A DNA stretch of 64,000 bases from Bacteroidales bacterium (GTDB lineage: Bacteria; Bacteroidota; Bacteroidia; Bacteroidales; UBA4181), in NCBI GenBank assembly GCA_031275285.1, contig JAISOY010000082.1, forward strand, positions 1 to 64,000. Direction: 5' to 3'. The first letter of the stretch is position 1. Every line of letters begins with the position of its first letter. Under the pieces are notes generated by a model. That model saw only the letters and a program-made list of their open reading frames with translations. It had not been told where the DNA came from and searched no databases. Below are positions 10,282-20,300 of the stretch, one piece after another. The translations under genes were made by a program, and so were the position numbers.

Positions 10282-13236
10282 ATGTCAGAAGTGAAAGCAA
10301 CCAGATTAAGTAAAGTAGCCAGCGAATTTAATGTAGGGATATCTACAATTGTGGATTTCTTAAAAAAGAAAGGACATGATGTTGATGCGAATCCTAATAC
10401 TAAGATAGCACACGACTTGTATATGCTCCTTTCGAAGGAGTTTAGTTCCGATGTCTCGGCGAAGAAAGAATCGGAAATGGTCAATTTGCGTAACTTCAGA
10501 GAAAAGAAAGAAACAGTTGAGCTTGTTGATCAACAACCATCAAGAAATATGGTGGAAGAAGAAGAAATTGAACCTCAGGTTTTAATAAAAGATAATACAC
10601 TGGGTAAAAAGACACCTTTATTCAGTACTCCGGCTAAGGAAGTAGAAATTAAAGTTGTCGGAAAAATAGATGTGGATAATTTATCAGGAAAACCTGAAGA
10701 AAAGCCTCAAAAAACAGCCTTGAAGCCGGAAGAACCTGCAGATATAAAAAAGGAAAACACTCCGCCTGTGGAAGATCTTAAGGAAGATGTCGCTTCCGAA
10801 GTCAAGGAATCCTCTGAAAAGAAAGATTTACCGGAAGAAGTGATACCTGAGGACCACAATGAGGTGGAACGTTTGGTTGAACAAGAAACCTCGATTGACT
10901 CAGAGATTAAAGTAGTTGGAAAAATCGACCTTTCTTCGATTAATCAGCGAACCAGACCTCAGAAGAAATCAAAACAAGAATTGGAGAGAGAACGGAAAGC
11001 CCGTACTCAGCAGCATAAAGCGACATTGTCTTCTAGATCTGACGAGGAAAATGTTGTTCAAAGTACAGGTAAGGAAGAACAGGCAACAGAAAATAGAACA
11101 GAACAACAAGTCGAGCATATTGCCCGTCCTGATATTAAGTTATCCGGCCCGACTGTTGTTGGAAAAATAGACTTGCCGCTTGAGAAAAAGTCCAATGCTG
11201 ATGATGAATCAAAGAAAAAAAGAAAACGTATCCGTAAGGATAAGGAAAAAATAGTTCTTAATGATAAGAATATCAGGAAGCCGGATTCTCCAGTTGGGAA
11301 AGTTAAGAAGAAAAAAGCCCTCCGTACGGAAGTAAATGAAGAGGATGTCCAGAGACAAATAAAAGAAACCCTTTCCCGTTTGACATCGAAAGGAGCTAAA
11401 TCAAAAAGTTCCAAGTATCGTCGTGATAAGCGTGATGCATTAAATCTAAAGATGCAGGAGGAAGTGGAACAAATGCAACTTCAGAAAAATGTTTTGAAGG
11501 TAACAGAATTTGTTTCTGTAAATGAATTAGCATCTTTGATGAATGTGCCTGTTACACAGGTTATTTCTACTTGTATGGCAATGGGACTGTTTGTTTCCAT
11601 CAATCAGCGGTTGGATGCAGAAACGATGGTATTGGTTGCGGATGAATTCAATTATAAGGTTGAGTTCATTAGTGCTGATTCCCAAGACATCCTTGTTGAA
11701 GAGGAAGATAAAGAAGAAGATATGGTTCCACGTCCGCCGATTGTCACAGTTATGGGGCATGTCGATCACGGGAAAACCAAGTTATTGGATTATGTTCGTA
11801 ACGCAAATGTGATTGCAGGCGAAGCTGGTGGGATCACGCAACATATCGGAGCCTATAGTGTGGGTCTTGAAGACGGCCGCCATATTACATTTTTGGATAC
11901 GCCTGGTCATGAGGCATTTACTGCAATGCGTGCACGTGGAGCTAAAATAACCGACGTAGCTATTATTGTAGTTGCTGCGGATGATGGTGTCAAACAACAG
12001 ACTGTTGAAGCGATCAACCATGCTTCTGCTGCAGGTGTGCCTATTGTATTTGCTATTAACAAGATAGATAAACCAGATGCTAATCCTGATAGAGTTAAGG
12101 AAGAATTAGCCCAAATGAATTATTTGGTAGAAGATTGGGGTGGAAAATATCAGTCCCAGGATATTTCTGCAAAAGCTGGGATAAACATAGACCTATTGTT
12201 GGAAAAAGTTCTCTTGGAAGCTGAATTGCTCGAATTAAAAGCCAATCCAAGCAAGAAAGCTACTGGTTCGGTGGTTGAATCTTCTCTGGATAAAGGACGC
12301 GGATATATCTCAACAGTATTAGTGCAAAATGGAACATTACGTACAGGCGATATTGTATTGGCCGGTAGTTATACGGGGCACGTAAAGGCCATGTACAATG
12401 AGCGGAACCAGAGAATAGAAGAGGCAGGTCCATCTACTCCGGCATTGATACTTGGTTTGGATGGAGCTCCACAGGCAGGTGATTTATTCAATGTATTGGA
12501 TGATTTCCGTGAAGCCCGTGATATTGCTTCTAAACGTAGCCAATTACAGCGTGAACAGGGGATGCGTACCAAAAAACATATTACTCTTGATGAAATTGGA
12601 CGCCGGATCGCAATTGGAAATTTCCAGGAACTGAATATTATCGTAAAAGGCGATGTGGATGGATCCATAGAAGCGCTTTCGGATTCACTGATAAAATTGT
12701 CAACTCCTGAAATTCAGGTAAACATTATACATAAAGCGGTAGGACAGATTTCAGAATCGGATGTTACTTTGGCAGTGGCATCTAATGCAATCATTGTCGG
12801 GTTTCAGGTACGTCCGTCTCAGGGAGCACGTCGATTAGCCGAACAGGAACAAATAGATGTCCGGATATATTCTATTATCTATGATGCTATTGAAGAAATC
12901 AAAGCCGCAATGGAAGGAATGCTTTCTCCTGAAATCAAGGAAGAAATTGTAGCCACACTCGAGGTACTTGAAGTATTTAAAATTACTAAAGTGGGAACGG
13001 TTGCCGGGTGTATCGTCCGTGAAGGAAAAATTACACGAACCACTAAGATACGGGTGATTAGGGATGGTATCGTTATCCATACCGGTGAACTGGGATCCTT
13101 AAAACGTTTCAAAGAAGATGTCAGGGAAGTAACTACCGGATATGAATGTGGATTAGATATTACCAATTTTAATGACATTCAGGTAAAAGACATTATTGAA
13201 GGTTATCAGGAAGTTGAAGTGAAGAAAAAGCTTTAA
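10282..13236 (+). CDS. infB: Translation initiation factor IF-2
   Basis: IF-2 is the GTPase that places initiator tRNA on the ribosome and promotes subunit joining. The 984-residue protein has a long, charged, lysine- and glutamate-rich N-terminal half and a conserved C-terminal half. The GTPase domain begins near residue 484 ([19 protein letters not shown]), with DTPGHEAF and NKID motifs. The N-terminal region contains three copies of VVGKID, near residues 125, 211 and 291, about 80-86 residues apart. The C-terminal domain runs to the end without truncation. The 118 bases between nusA and infB show no clear signal. Confidence 0.98.
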   Translation: MSEVKATRLSKVASEFNVGISTIVDFLKKKGHDVDANPNTKIAHDLYMLLSKEFSSDVSAKKESEMVNLRNFREKKETVELVDQQPSRNMVEEEEIEPQVLIKDNTLGKKTPLFSTPAKEVEIKVVGKIDVDNLSGKPEEKPQKTALKPEEPADIKKENTPPVEDLKEDVASEVKESSEKKDLPEEVIPEDHNEVERLVEQETSIDSEIKVVGKIDLSSINQRTRPQKKSKQELERERKARTQQHKATLSSRSDEENVVQSTGKEEQATENRTEQQVEHIARPDIKLSGPTVVGKIDLPLEKKSNADDESKKKRKRIRKDKEKIVLNDKNIRKPDSPVGKVKKKKALRTEVNEEDVQRQIKETLSRLTSKGAKSKSSKYRRDKRDALNLKMQEEVEQMQLQKNVLKVTEFVSVNELASLMNVPVTQVISTCMAMGLFVSINQRLDAETMVLVADEFNYKVEFISADSQDILVEEEDKEEDMVPRPPIVTVMGHVDHGKTKLLDYVRNANVIAGEAGGITQHIGAYSVGLEDGRHITFLDTPGHEAFTAMRARGAKITDVAIIVVAADDGVKQQTVEAINHASAAGVPIVFAINKIDKPDANPDRVKEELAQMNYLVEDWGGKYQSQDISAKAGINIDLLLEKVLLEAELLELKANPSKKATGSVVESSLDKGRGYISTVLVQNGTLRTGDIVLAGSYTGHVKAMYNERNQRIEEAGPSTPALILGLDGAPQAGDLFNVLDDFREARDIASKRSQLQREQGMRTKKHITLDEIGRRIAIGNFQELNIIVKGDVDGSIEALSDSLIKLSTPEIQVNIIHKAVGQISESDVTLAVASNAIIVGFQVRPSQGARRLAEQEQIDVRIYSIIYDAIEEIKAAMEGMLSPEIKEEIVATLEVLEVFKITKVGTVAGCIVREGKITRTTKIRVIRDGIVIHTGELGSLKRFKEDVREVTTGYECGLDITNFNDIQVKDIIEGYQEVEVKKKL

Positions 13237-13286
13237 TAGCAGGATTTGACTTTCCGGGTTAGGTCTGTTAATAGAAAAAATGCAAT

Positions 13287-13308
13287 ATTTTCCCTATTCA
13301 GGGAAAAT
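13287..13308. terminator. Short hairpin between convergent infB and nadK
   Basis: ATTTTCCCT (13287-13295) pairs perfectly with AGGGAAAAT (13300-13308) around a four-base loop. It lies in the only gap between two convergent genes, where a bidirectional terminator is expected. There is no long T-run, so the call is moderate. Confidence 0.5.
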
Positions 13309-13321
13309 GTTCAAAACCGGA

Positions 13322-14194
13322 TCAGTTCCTTTTGTCTTCACCCCACATTAATTTGTTACGTAAGGTAGCATAAAAAGAAGAAGATTTAATTACTTTTACT
13401 TTAAAGTTAGCCCGTTGTAGTGTAATTTCAGTATTACAGGGGTATTCAAAGGATCGGGAATCGAGAGATACGATAAAATGATCGCTACGGCAAGATGTTT
13501 TAAGGCGTAAAACAGCATTATCCGGAATTATAAGCGGTCTGACCGTCAGGTTGTGTGGTGCGATAGGTGATATAATGAAATTTTCGGATTCCGGAGCGAC
13601 AATGGGTCCTCCAACACTCATCGAATAGGCAGAGGAACCTGTAGGAGTGGCAATAATTAATCCATCTGCCCAGTAAGAGTTCAGAAAATCGTCATTATAC
13701 CATGTATGAACAGTAATCAGACCGGTATTTTTCTTTTGGATAACCACATCATTTAATGCATAAGGAAAGTCATTGAATTTATTCTTTTCGGTATCCATCC
13801 TGAGTAAAGTACGTTCTTCAATAGGTAATGCTCCTGCCAATAATTTCTTGATGGAATCTTCAAGTTCAGGTTCGGCAATGGTCGCTAAAAACCCTAACCT
13901 TCCAATATTAATACCTACAATAGGAATTCCGCTGTTACGGATGATATTTACAGATTGAAGGAATGTTCCGTCTCCCCCAACAGTAATTAAAAAACGGACA
14001 TCATTATTCAGGTCATCGTGAGAAGTAAATGTTCTTAATCCGGAATTGATTTTTTGAGGCTGAGATAATAGAAACTCATACATAGGACGGAAAATCATCA
14101 TGTCCACACCAAGTTTATCCAACAATTTCAATAGGCTGCGGATAATTTCAGCACTTCTGTCATTGAATATTTTACTGTATACGGCAATAATCAT
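13322..14194 (-). CDS. nadK: NAD kinase
   Basis: This enzyme phosphorylates NAD to NADP in the cytoplasm. The 290-residue protein carries the diagnostic GGDGTFL motif (near residue 75) and the family segments NDVVIQ and DGLIIATPTGSSAYSMSVGGPIV. Length is normal. The start follows a -7-like box by about 20 bases. The gene converges on infB and is transcribed away from the M23 peptidase gene's 3' end, which lies 61 bases upstream. Nothing unusual is seen. Confidence 0.96.
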   Translation of the reverse strand: MIIAVYSKIFNDRSAEIIRSLLKLLDKLGVDMMIFRPMYEFLLSQPQKINSGLRTFTSHDDLNNDVRFLITVGGDGTFLQSVNIIRNSGIPIVGINIGRLGFLATIAEPELEDSIKKLLAGALPIEERTLLRMDTEKNKFNDFPYALNDVVIQKKNTGLITVHTWYNDDFLNSYWADGLIIATPTGSSAYSMSVGGPIVAPESENFIISPIAPHNLTVRPLIIPDNAVLRLKTSCRSDHFIVSLDSRSFEYPCNTEITLQRANFKVKVIKSSSFYATLRNKLMWGEDKRN

Positions 14195-14214
14195 ACGAAT
14201 CAGGGATTTCCCTG

Positions 14215-14222
14215 CAAATATA
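14215..14222 (-). promoter_or_regulatory. -7 box upstream of nadK
   Basis: On the minus strand this reads TATATTTG, an exact TAnnTTTG match 20 bases before the nadK start. No good -33 box lies 19 bases further up, so confidence is limited. Confidence 0.4.
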
Positions 14223-14255
14223 CAATAAGTAGTTCAGTAAGAAAAAAAATGCGGG

Positions 14256-15221
14256 TTAATCGTACATTTCTCCTGAATTGGCCAGATCAAGAATTAAAGC
14301 ATATTCCTCAGGAGAAAGATCTTCATAATAGTAATTAACGGGATTTACCGATCGGCCACTTTTGTGTACTTCATAATGCAGGTGTGGGCCGGTAGAATCT
14401 CCGGTATTTCCAACATAACCGATTACCTGGCCTCTTTTGACAACATCCCCTACTTTTACGGAGAATTTGCTCATATGGGCGTATACAGTTTCATAACCGA
14501 ATCCATGGTCGACGATCACCCTATTTCCAAGCCCTCCATTGTAGCCTACAGCAGTTACTCTTCCATCTCCTGTAGCATAAATATCAGTTCCTGTAGGAGC
14601 TGTAAAATCCATTCCATGGTGGAATCTTCGATCTTTATATATAGGATGTGTCCTCCAACCATATCCAGAAGCTGTTCTTTTAAGGTCTTTATTGTCGATT
14701 GGCTGAATTGCAGGCTTTGTAGCCAGTATTAATTCCCTGTTTTTTATCCTTTCAATTAATTCATCATATGATTTCGACTGCACATACATCTGCCTGGTGA
14801 TCTTATCAACTTTTGTACTCATGTCGATCATCAGCCCCGAATTTATATATCCTTCAAGAGCCTCGTAACGATTAACACCACCAATACCAGCCTGACGTAT
14901 TGACTGGGGAATAGGATCAAGTTCAAAAACAGTACGGTAAATATTATCGTCCCGTTGCTGCATATCACTAAGTGTCAAATCTATTTGGTCTACCCGTTGT
15001 TGCAGGATTTTATAATTGAAAGTAACCCGGTTCAATTCATGAGACAATGCTTTTTCCTTAGGTGTAGATAGGAAAGATGAAAGCCCGACAATGTAGGTGG
15101 CAACTATAACCAGCGAGATACCAATAAATGTTAATGCTTTTATTACCGTGCTTTTAACACTGGTTTTAACTTTATCATAACTTAATGATTCCGGATTATA
15201 CCTATATCTGATTTTTGCCAT
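14256..15221 (-). CDS. M23 family metallopeptidase, membrane anchored
   Basis: This is probably a peptidoglycan endopeptidase or an activator of one. The 321-residue protein has a short cytoplasmic N-terminus, one transmembrane segment (about residues 27-48), a periplasmic helical or coiled-coil region (about 60-170), and a C-terminal LytM/M23 domain (about 185-300). The zinc ligands are intact: HHGMD for the first His and Asp, and HLH near residue 280. The arrangement resembles DipM/MepM-like cell-separation factors, but the exact substrate cannot be assigned. A long hairpin 150 bases upstream terminates the preceding gene, so this one has its own promoter, which I could not place. Confidence 0.9.
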   Translation of the reverse strand: MAKIRYRYNPESLSYDKVKTSVKSTVIKALTFIGISLVIVATYIVGLSSFLSTPKEKALSHELNRVTFNYKILQQRVDQIDLTLSDMQQRDDNIYRTVFELDPIPQSIRQAGIGGVNRYEALEGYINSGLMIDMSTKVDKITRQMYVQSKSYDELIERIKNRELILATKPAIQPIDNKDLKRTASGYGWRTHPIYKDRRFHHGMDFTAPTGTDIYATGDGRVTAVGYNGGLGNRVIVDHGFGYETVYAHMSKFSVKVGDVVKRGQVIGYVGNTGDSTGPHLHYEVHKSGRSVNPVNYYYEDLSPEEYALILDLANSGEMYD

Positions 15222-15374
15222 AAAACAACTTATCTCAAGAACTGCACTAAATTGTGCCCGAAATTAATTAAAATTTGTAATATTTTACGCATGGTACCAC
15301 TAAAAGTTACGTTTTTATGCGTTTTTTTATATTTTTTAAGAGTAGGGATGATTTGAGGTTTCAAATTTTGAAAG

Positions 15375-15414
15375 AAGAAAGCCGTTTATAATGAGCATTA
15401 TAAACGGCTTTCTT
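15375..15414 (-). terminator. Long perfect hairpin after the Gfo/Idh gene
   Basis: Nineteen bases (15375-15393) are perfectly repeated in inverse orientation at 15396-15414, leaving a minimal loop. It sits 22 bases beyond the stop of the oxidoreductase gene on the minus strand and is followed by a T-rich run in that direction. The rest of the 215-base gap, up to the M23 start, is AT-rich with no gene. Confidence 0.8.
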
Positions 15415-15436
15415 ATGATATAAAGCGCTGTATTCC

Positions 15437-16879
15437 TTATACTTTGTAATATTGTTCCCATCCTTTGCGAGGGGGAGGACCTACAAGTAATTCATTGGCA
15501 ACTTTATTGTTGGTGATAATTTTCTTTTTACGGTTAAATTCAATTTTTTGATTGAGTTTTTGGGTGATTACCCCTAATGAAAATACCTGGCTCAAAGGAG
15601 CTGAAATTTCAAATGGAGAACGTGTTTTTTCCTCTCCCTTACATGCCAGCAAAAAGTTTTTGTAATGATTCGATGGACTTTTCGGAACTTCGGGAAGACT
15701 GGATGCCATTTCCTTCGCTTTTTCTTCCGGAATAATAGATAAAATACTACCATGGGATCCACCCTTAAAGGTAAGGTCTTTGCTATAAATGATCTTTCCG
15801 GGATTCAATTTTGCCTTGATCTCTCCTGTACTTGGCGGCGGAATATTGGGATCCAATCCGGATACACCATATCCTGCAGGGATAGGAGGAAGATTATCTA
15901 CACCATCGTACCAGGTAATTTCAACCGGAGGCATTTTTTTCCTTTTAGGAAATTTGAAAGAGATGGTGGATGACATCGGATAGAAGAAATCATTATGTCC
16001 GTCCAGTTTGATAGGATCTACTTCATAGGGTAATCCAAGATCAAGGAACTGATGAGCTGTGTCAATGATATGCGCCCCCCAGTCGCCTAATGCACCTAAT
16101 CCAAAATCGAACCAGCAACGCCATTGGCCGTTTACAAAATCATGGTTGTATTCATGGAATTGTGCCGCAGCCAACCATTTGTCCCAATCAAGAGTAGATG
16201 GAATGGGCTCTGCAGGCGGGAAATTCTTAATCTTCGGATCCCAACCATGCCAGCGACGGGCGGAATTCATGTGTGCGGTAATAGCATAGACATCCTTGAT
16301 AATCCCTGCGTCTACCCATGCTTTGAATTGAAAATAATTGCCTTCGGAGTGACCTTGGTTACCCATTTGGGTAACTACCTTTTTATATTTTTTGGCTGCT
16401 TTGATCAAAAGTTCATTTTCATGGAAAGAACGGGCTAAAGGTTTTTCTACATATACATGTTTACCCAATCCCATGGCCATCATGGTTGCAGGAAAATGAG
16501 AATGATCCGGCAAACCAATAGAAACAGCGTCTATTTCATTTCCCATCTTATCGAACATTTCCCTAAAATCCTGAAATCTACGGGCATTGGGAAATTGTTT
16601 CATCACCCTTTCCGTGTGTGGTGCACCCATGTCAACATCACATAATGCAACTACATTGGCCAAACCCGTTTTTTCAAATTCACGGATAATTTCTCCTCCT
16701 CGATTACCGATACCACAACAAGCGAGATTAACACGTTCATTAGGGTTAGCCTGTTTGATTTCAGCCGGTTTCCCGGATGATGTATTGGCAGTCAGGATGG
16801 TGGGGACAGCAGATGCTGCTGCCGAAAATACCGCTGCTTTTTTTAAAAACGAACGGCGGGATTCATCACTTTGTTTCAT
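15437..16879 (-). CDS. Exported Gfo/Idh/MocA-family oxidoreductase
   Basis: This is a nucleotide-dependent sugar or polyol oxidoreductase-like protein that is probably exported folded. The 480-residue sequence opens with a Tat signal (SRRSFLKKAAVFSAAASAVPTILTA). A Rossmann domain follows from about residue 45 (VNLACCGIGNRGGEIIREF), with the family's EKP motif (GKHVYVEKPLA) near residue 145. The C-terminal half is the substrate domain, ending in GWEQYYKV. Such Tat-exported members are abundant in Bacteroidota and Planctomycetota and often act on sugars or cyclitols, but the substrate is unknown here. It stands alone, with a terminator behind it. Confidence 0.88.
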   Translation of the reverse strand: MKQSDESRRSFLKKAAVFSAAASAVPTILTANTSSGKPAEIKQANPNERVNLACCGIGNRGGEIIREFEKTGLANVVALCDVDMGAPHTERVMKQFPNARRFQDFREMFDKMGNEIDAVSIGLPDHSHFPATMMAMGLGKHVYVEKPLARSFHENELLIKAAKKYKKVVTQMGNQGHSEGNYFQFKAWVDAGIIKDVYAITAHMNSARRWHGWDPKIKNFPPAEPIPSTLDWDKWLAAAQFHEYNHDFVNGQWRCWFDFGLGALGDWGAHIIDTAHQFLDLGLPYEVDPIKLDGHNDFFYPMSSTISFKFPKRKKMPPVEITWYDGVDNLPPIPAGYGVSGLDPNIPPPSTGEIKAKLNPGKIIYSKDLTFKGGSHGSILSIIPEEKAKEMASSLPEVPKSPSNHYKNFLLACKGEEKTRSPFEISAPLSQVFSLGVITQKLNQKIEFNRKKKIITNNKVANELLVGPPPRKGWEQYYKV

Positions 16880-16974
16880 TGGTTTACTGATATTTATATT
16901 TGGTTATTTTAGATTATCTTCTAATAAAAAACATGCCACTATATGTAGTGATAGGATATAAAGCCCAATGATTG

Positions 16975-16982
16975 CAAATATA
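16975..16982 (-). promoter_or_regulatory. -7 box upstream of the Gfo/Idh gene
   Basis: The minus strand reads TATATTTG, a consensus -7 box. It lies 95 bases before the start codon, implying a leader of roughly 85-90 bases. No convincing -33 box was found. Confidence 0.35.
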
Positions 16983-17037
16983 GCGAATAAGATGTTACAG
17001 TAATCGTGTATGAATGATAAAATATGTTAAAACAAGC

Positions 17038-17631
17038 CTATATAGATCCTTCTTCTATCTGTATAATGATCTGTTCGATGGTTTTATCTTCTCCTTCAGA
17101 AGGATCGTAGCGTGCTTTCAGGTTTGATCCGAAAATTTTTGCAACGGTCTGCCAGAAAAATGCAGAAAGCGATCCCCGGAAATCTTTTAATATTTCGTAG
17201 GTGGTGTTTCCGGTTTCCCTGTCTACCAGACGCAATAGGATGCGTCCCTGTGTAATGGTCAGTTTTCTCAATTCACCTTCAAATTCTGCCATTAACTCTT
17301 TTTCCACCTGTTTACTGTATTTTTTTTTCTCCTTTTCACTGTTGAGGGTCAGGTAATGCTCATTGAGTTGATGGAGTTTTTCTCCGGCTAATCTTGCATA
17401 AGGATATGTTTTTTTTACGTTATGTACCAGTCTCCAGAATTTACGTTCTTCGGCTTTACTTTTAAAAATACGTGGAGCACGGACGACTTGCTCATCCAGC
17501 ATAGTATGAAAAATGGTATCCCCATTAACGATATCAAATCCAAGGACAACCCCCTTTTCTTCCATTCTGATTTGGGAAAAAGATGGAAGAAATACCAGTA
17601 AAAGAAGTATAAAAATCAGCCAATAACGCAT
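17038..17631 (-). CDS. DUF4294 family exported protein
   Basis: This is a conserved Bacteroidota protein of unknown function. I place the start at MRYWLIFILL, giving 197 residues with a signal peptide (residues 1-19, ending SFSQ). A longer frame exists upstream, but a TAATTTTG -7 box at 17676-17683 lies inside it. The mature protein is mostly helical and charged (RKFWRLVHNVKKTYPYARLA, then a Lys/Glu-rich stretch), with the tail GRILLRLVDRETGNTTYEILKDFRGS typical of DUF4294. It is divergent from the FtsX-like permease gene. No function is proposed. Confidence 0.8.
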   Translation of the reverse strand: MRYWLIFILLLLVFLPSFSQIRMEEKGVVLGFDIVNGDTIFHTMLDEQVVRAPRIFKSKAEERKFWRLVHNVKKTYPYARLAGEKLHQLNEHYLTLNSEKEKKKYSKQVEKELMAEFEGELRKLTITQGRILLRLVDRETGNTTYEILKDFRGSLSAFFWQTVAKIFGSNLKARYDPSEGEDKTIEQIIIQIEEGSI

Positions 17632-17675
17632 GAATAAATTCAATATCTTCAACAAGCAAACTTCAATTATCGTTC

Positions 17676-17683
17676 CAAAATTA
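17676..17683 (-). promoter_or_regulatory. -7 box upstream of the DUF4294 gene
   Basis: The minus strand reads TAATTTTG, matching TAnnTTTG. It lies 45 bases before the chosen start and argues against the longer upstream frame. Confidence 0.4.
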
Positions 17684-17731
17684 ACATCTAATTCCGGATA
17701 CGGAAAAATAATAAAAGTCATGATATTTGAT

Positions 17732-17739
17732 TACTTTTG
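17732..17739 (+). promoter_or_regulatory. -7 box upstream of the FtsX-like permease gene
   Basis: TACTTTTG matches the Bacteroidota -7 box and lies 23 bases before the TTG start at 17763, giving a very short leader. No clear -33 box was seen. Confidence 0.4.
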
Positions 17740-17762
17740 CCTGCTAGCTAAAAATATAAATT

Positions 17763-19007
17763 TTGAATACCCAGTTATACATAGCACGACATCTTTTATA
17801 TGGTGGATCTCAGAAGAAATCAAACGGATTAATGGTATCCATCAGTATTTTCGGTATTGCTCTGAGCCTTTCCGTAATGATTATAGCCGTAGCTGTTACT
17901 ACCGGGTTTAAAAAGGAAATCGGTTTAAAAGCCACCGGGTTTGCGGCAGACATTCAGATTACCAATCTGGACAGTCATTATTCCATATATAACATGTCGC
18001 CAATATCCGTAGATCAGCCTTTTATGGATGATATACGCGCTCTTCCCGAAGTCCGGCATATACAGGAATATTGTATAAAACCGGGAGTCATGAAGAGTGC
18101 GGGGGAAACACAGGGAATAGTTTTAAAAGGAATATCGTCTGATTTCGAATGGGATTTCTTTTTAAATAATTTAGTGGAAGGATCTGTATTTCAACTGAAT
18201 GATTCGACAGCCTCGAACGAGATCATTTTATCCCGCCAGATCGCTAATTTATTACAGTTAAAGTTAGGTGACCAGTTGCTGATCTATTTTGTACAGGAAC
18301 GGATCCGTTATCGCCGGTTTACTATATCCGGGATTTATGAAACAGGATTAACGGAATTGGATAAAATGTTTGCTTTGGTTGATATGCGGCATTTGCAGCG
18401 GTTGAATGGATGGAAAGAGGGTGATGTCAGTGGCTTTGAGATATTTATTCACGATTTTGATCAACTGGAAGAGGTAACGGAACAGGTTTTTGATATAGCG
18501 GGCTTTCGTATTTCCGGAGATGGCTCGGCTTTAAAAGTGCAGAATATAAAGGAATTGTATTCTCAGTTGTTCGATTGGCTCAGTATCCAGGATACTACGG
18601 TGGCAATTGTCTTGTTGTTAATGGTCCTTGTTGCAGGATTTAATATGATTTCCGGCTTATTGATCATTATTCTTGAACAAACATCTACTATTGGCATATT
18701 GAAGTCACTTGGCGCGAATAACCGCTTCATTCGCCAGGTCTTTTTATACGAATCGGTATTCTTTATCGGGAAAGGATTGTTATGGGGAAATATTATCGCA
18801 TTGATTTTATGTTGGATACAATGGAAATTCGGCGTGATTGTGCTTGATCAGGACAACTATTTCCTTAGCAAGGTACCCATTTCCATTAACATGATCCAAT
18901 TATTGCTGATCAATGCAGGAGCTGCTCTTGCCATCTTGTTGATGCTGATCCTTCCTTCCTCGATAGTCAGTAAGATAAGTCCGGAGACTTCTATAAAATA
19001 CAGGTAA
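17763..19007 (+). CDS. FtsX-like ABC transporter permease (LolC/LolE type)
   Basis: This is the membrane subunit of an ABC system of the type that extracts lipoproteins or otherwise acts on the envelope. The 414-residue protein has one N-terminal membrane segment (about residues 22-48), a large periplasmic domain (about 49-270), and three C-terminal membrane segments in the FtsX-like domain (about 275-410, with LLMVLVAGFNMISGLLIIILEQ and the family motif IGILKSLGA). The start is a TTG, supported by the -7 box just upstream and by the match of MNTQLYIARHLL to the family. No ATPase gene lies next to it, so its LolD-like partner must be elsewhere. Confidence 0.88.
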   Translation: MNTQLYIARHLLYGGSQKKSNGLMVSISIFGIALSLSVMIIAVAVTTGFKKEIGLKATGFAADIQITNLDSHYSIYNMSPISVDQPFMDDIRALPEVRHIQEYCIKPGVMKSAGETQGIVLKGISSDFEWDFFLNNLVEGSVFQLNDSTASNEIILSRQIANLLQLKLGDQLLIYFVQERIRYRRFTISGIYETGLTELDKMFALVDMRHLQRLNGWKEGDVSGFEIFIHDFDQLEEVTEQVFDIAGFRISGDGSALKVQNIKELYSQLFDWLSIQDTTVAIVLLLMVLVAGFNMISGLLIIILEQTSTIGILKSLGANNRFIRQVFLYESVFFIGKGLLWGNIIALILCWIQWKFGVIVLDQDNYFLSKVPISINMIQLLLINAGAALAILLMLILPSSIVSKISPETSIKYR

Positions 19008-19011
19008 ACTT

Positions 19012-19428
19012 CTATTCCCCAATGATCTTTACCAAAACCCGCTTTCGGCGCTTCCCGTCAAATTCACCGTAAAAGATCTGTTCCCAGGGGCCGAAATCCA
19101 ATTCTCCTTTGGTTACGGCGACTACTACTTCCCGTCCCATGACAGACCTTTTCAGATGAGCATCCGCATTATCCTCGTAGGTATTGTGCCTATATTGGTT
19201 GTGAGGTTTTTCAGGCGCCAGTTTTTCCAGCCATGCCTCCATGTCATGATGTAGCCCGCTTTCATCGTCGTTGATAAAAACACTTGCAGTAATATGCATG
19301 GCATTCACCAATATGAGCCCTTCTTTTATACCACTTTCCATGAGGCATGCCCTGACTTCCTGGGTGATATTGATAAACTCCCTTCTGGATGTAGCATTGA
19401 ACCATAATTCCTTCCTGTAGCTTTTCAT
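19012..19428 (-). CDS. yjbQ: YjbQ family protein (UPF0047)
   Basis: This is a small conserved protein of the UPF0047 family. Some members are annotated as secondary thiamine-phosphate synthase, though the physiological role is unsettled. The 138-residue sequence carries the family's metal-site residues: H46 ([12 protein letters not shown]), H60 (SGLHHDME) and the [17 protein letters not shown] segment. It follows pyrH by 12 bases on the same strand, so it is probably cotranscribed. It converges on the FtsX-like gene with only four bases between them. Confidence 0.88.
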   Translation of the reverse strand: MKSYRKELWFNATSRREFINITQEVRACLMESGIKEGLILVNAMHITASVFINDDESGLHHDMEAWLEKLAPEKPHNQYRHNTYEDNADAHLKRSVMGREVVVAVTKGELDFGPWEQIFYGEFDGKRRKRVLVKIIGE

Positions 19429-19440
19429 GGCCGTTGATCT

Positions 19441-20151
19441 TTATAGTTTTACCAGTGTTCCTACATGTTCGCCTTGCAGTACGCGGGTTAATTCACCCTC
19501 TTTGTTCATGTCGAAAACAATGATAGGCATATTATTTTCCTTACACATGGTGAATGAAGTCATATCCATTACTTTAAGATTAAGTCGGTATGCTTCGTCG
19601 AATGTAATTGTTTCATATTTGGTCGCTGTTGGGTCTTTTTCCGGATCGGCAGTATATACCCCATCTACCCGTGTACCCTTGAGTAGTACATCAGCTTCCA
19701 TTTCGACCGCTCTGAGTGCAGATGCCGTATCTGTTGTAAAATAGGGATTACCGGTTCCGCCGCTAAAAATGACCACCTCTCCCCGGTCAAGTGCTTCCAT
19801 CACTTTCGGTTTGCTGTATCCTTCGCCAATGGGTTCCATACGGATGGATGTAAACAACCGGGCTTTAACACCCATACTTTCTAATGCGGAATGAATAGCC
19901 AGGCCATTGATCACTGTTGCCAGCATACCCATATAATCACCTTTTACACGATCGAAGCCTTTATCAACCCCTTTTAGCCCACGGAATATATTTCCGCCAC
20001 CGAATACAATCCCGATCCTGACACCCATTTCGGCACCTTCTTTAATTCTTTGGGCATATTCGATTAACCGGTCGGTATCAATGCCTGCGGGTTGGTTGGC
20101 CATTAAGGCTTCTCCGCTTAATTTTAATAAGACACTTCTGTATTTCAACAT
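19441..20151 (-). CDS. pyrH: UMP kinase
   Basis: UMP kinase makes UDP from UMP in pyrimidine synthesis. The 236-residue protein shows the family segments KLSGEAL (residues 10-16), FGGGNIFRG (50-58), the TGNPYFTTDTASALRA region, and DPEKDPTATKYE. Length is typical. It is preceded by one of the two best promoters in the window and followed by yjbQ. Confidence 0.97.
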   Translation of the reverse strand: MLKYRSVLLKLSGEALMANQPAGIDTDRLIEYAQRIKEGAEMGVRIGIVFGGGNIFRGLKGVDKGFDRVKGDYMGMLATVINGLAIHSALESMGVKARLFTSIRMEPIGEGYSKPKVMEALDRGEVVIFSGGTGNPYFTTDTASALRAVEMEADVLLKGTRVDGVYTADPEKDPTATKYETITFDEAYRLNLKVMDMTSFTMCKENNMPIIVFDMNKEGELTRVLQGEHVGTLVKL

Positions 20152-20181
20152 CTTTTTATGACTGAATATTTATTGGATCTT

Positions 20182-20212
20182 CAAATTTACTACGAATATT
20201 TATGTCTTCAAA
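20182..20212 (-). promoter_or_regulatory. Bacteroidota-type promoter for pyrH
   Basis: On the minus strand, TTTG (20212-20209) and TAAATTTG (20189-20182) are separated by exactly 19 bases, a full match to the primary sigma consensus. The predicted start of transcription, near 20175, lies about 25 bases before the pyrH ATG. Confidence 0.72.
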
Positions 20213-20246
20213 ATCCCGGATCATTCGGGATGTAGTATAAAAATGA

Positions 20247-20279
20247 AAGAGGATAAACCATGAACTGATCTATCCTCTT
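20247..20279 (-). terminator. Terminator of the mutA-mutB operon
   Basis: AAGAGGATA (20247-20255) pairs with TATCCTCTT (20271-20279) across a 15-base loop. Read on the minus strand the hairpin lies 22 bases after the mutB stop and is followed by a T-rich run (CATTTTTATAC). Confidence 0.7.
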
Positions 20280-20300
20280 ATCTTTGGGTATTTATGATAC

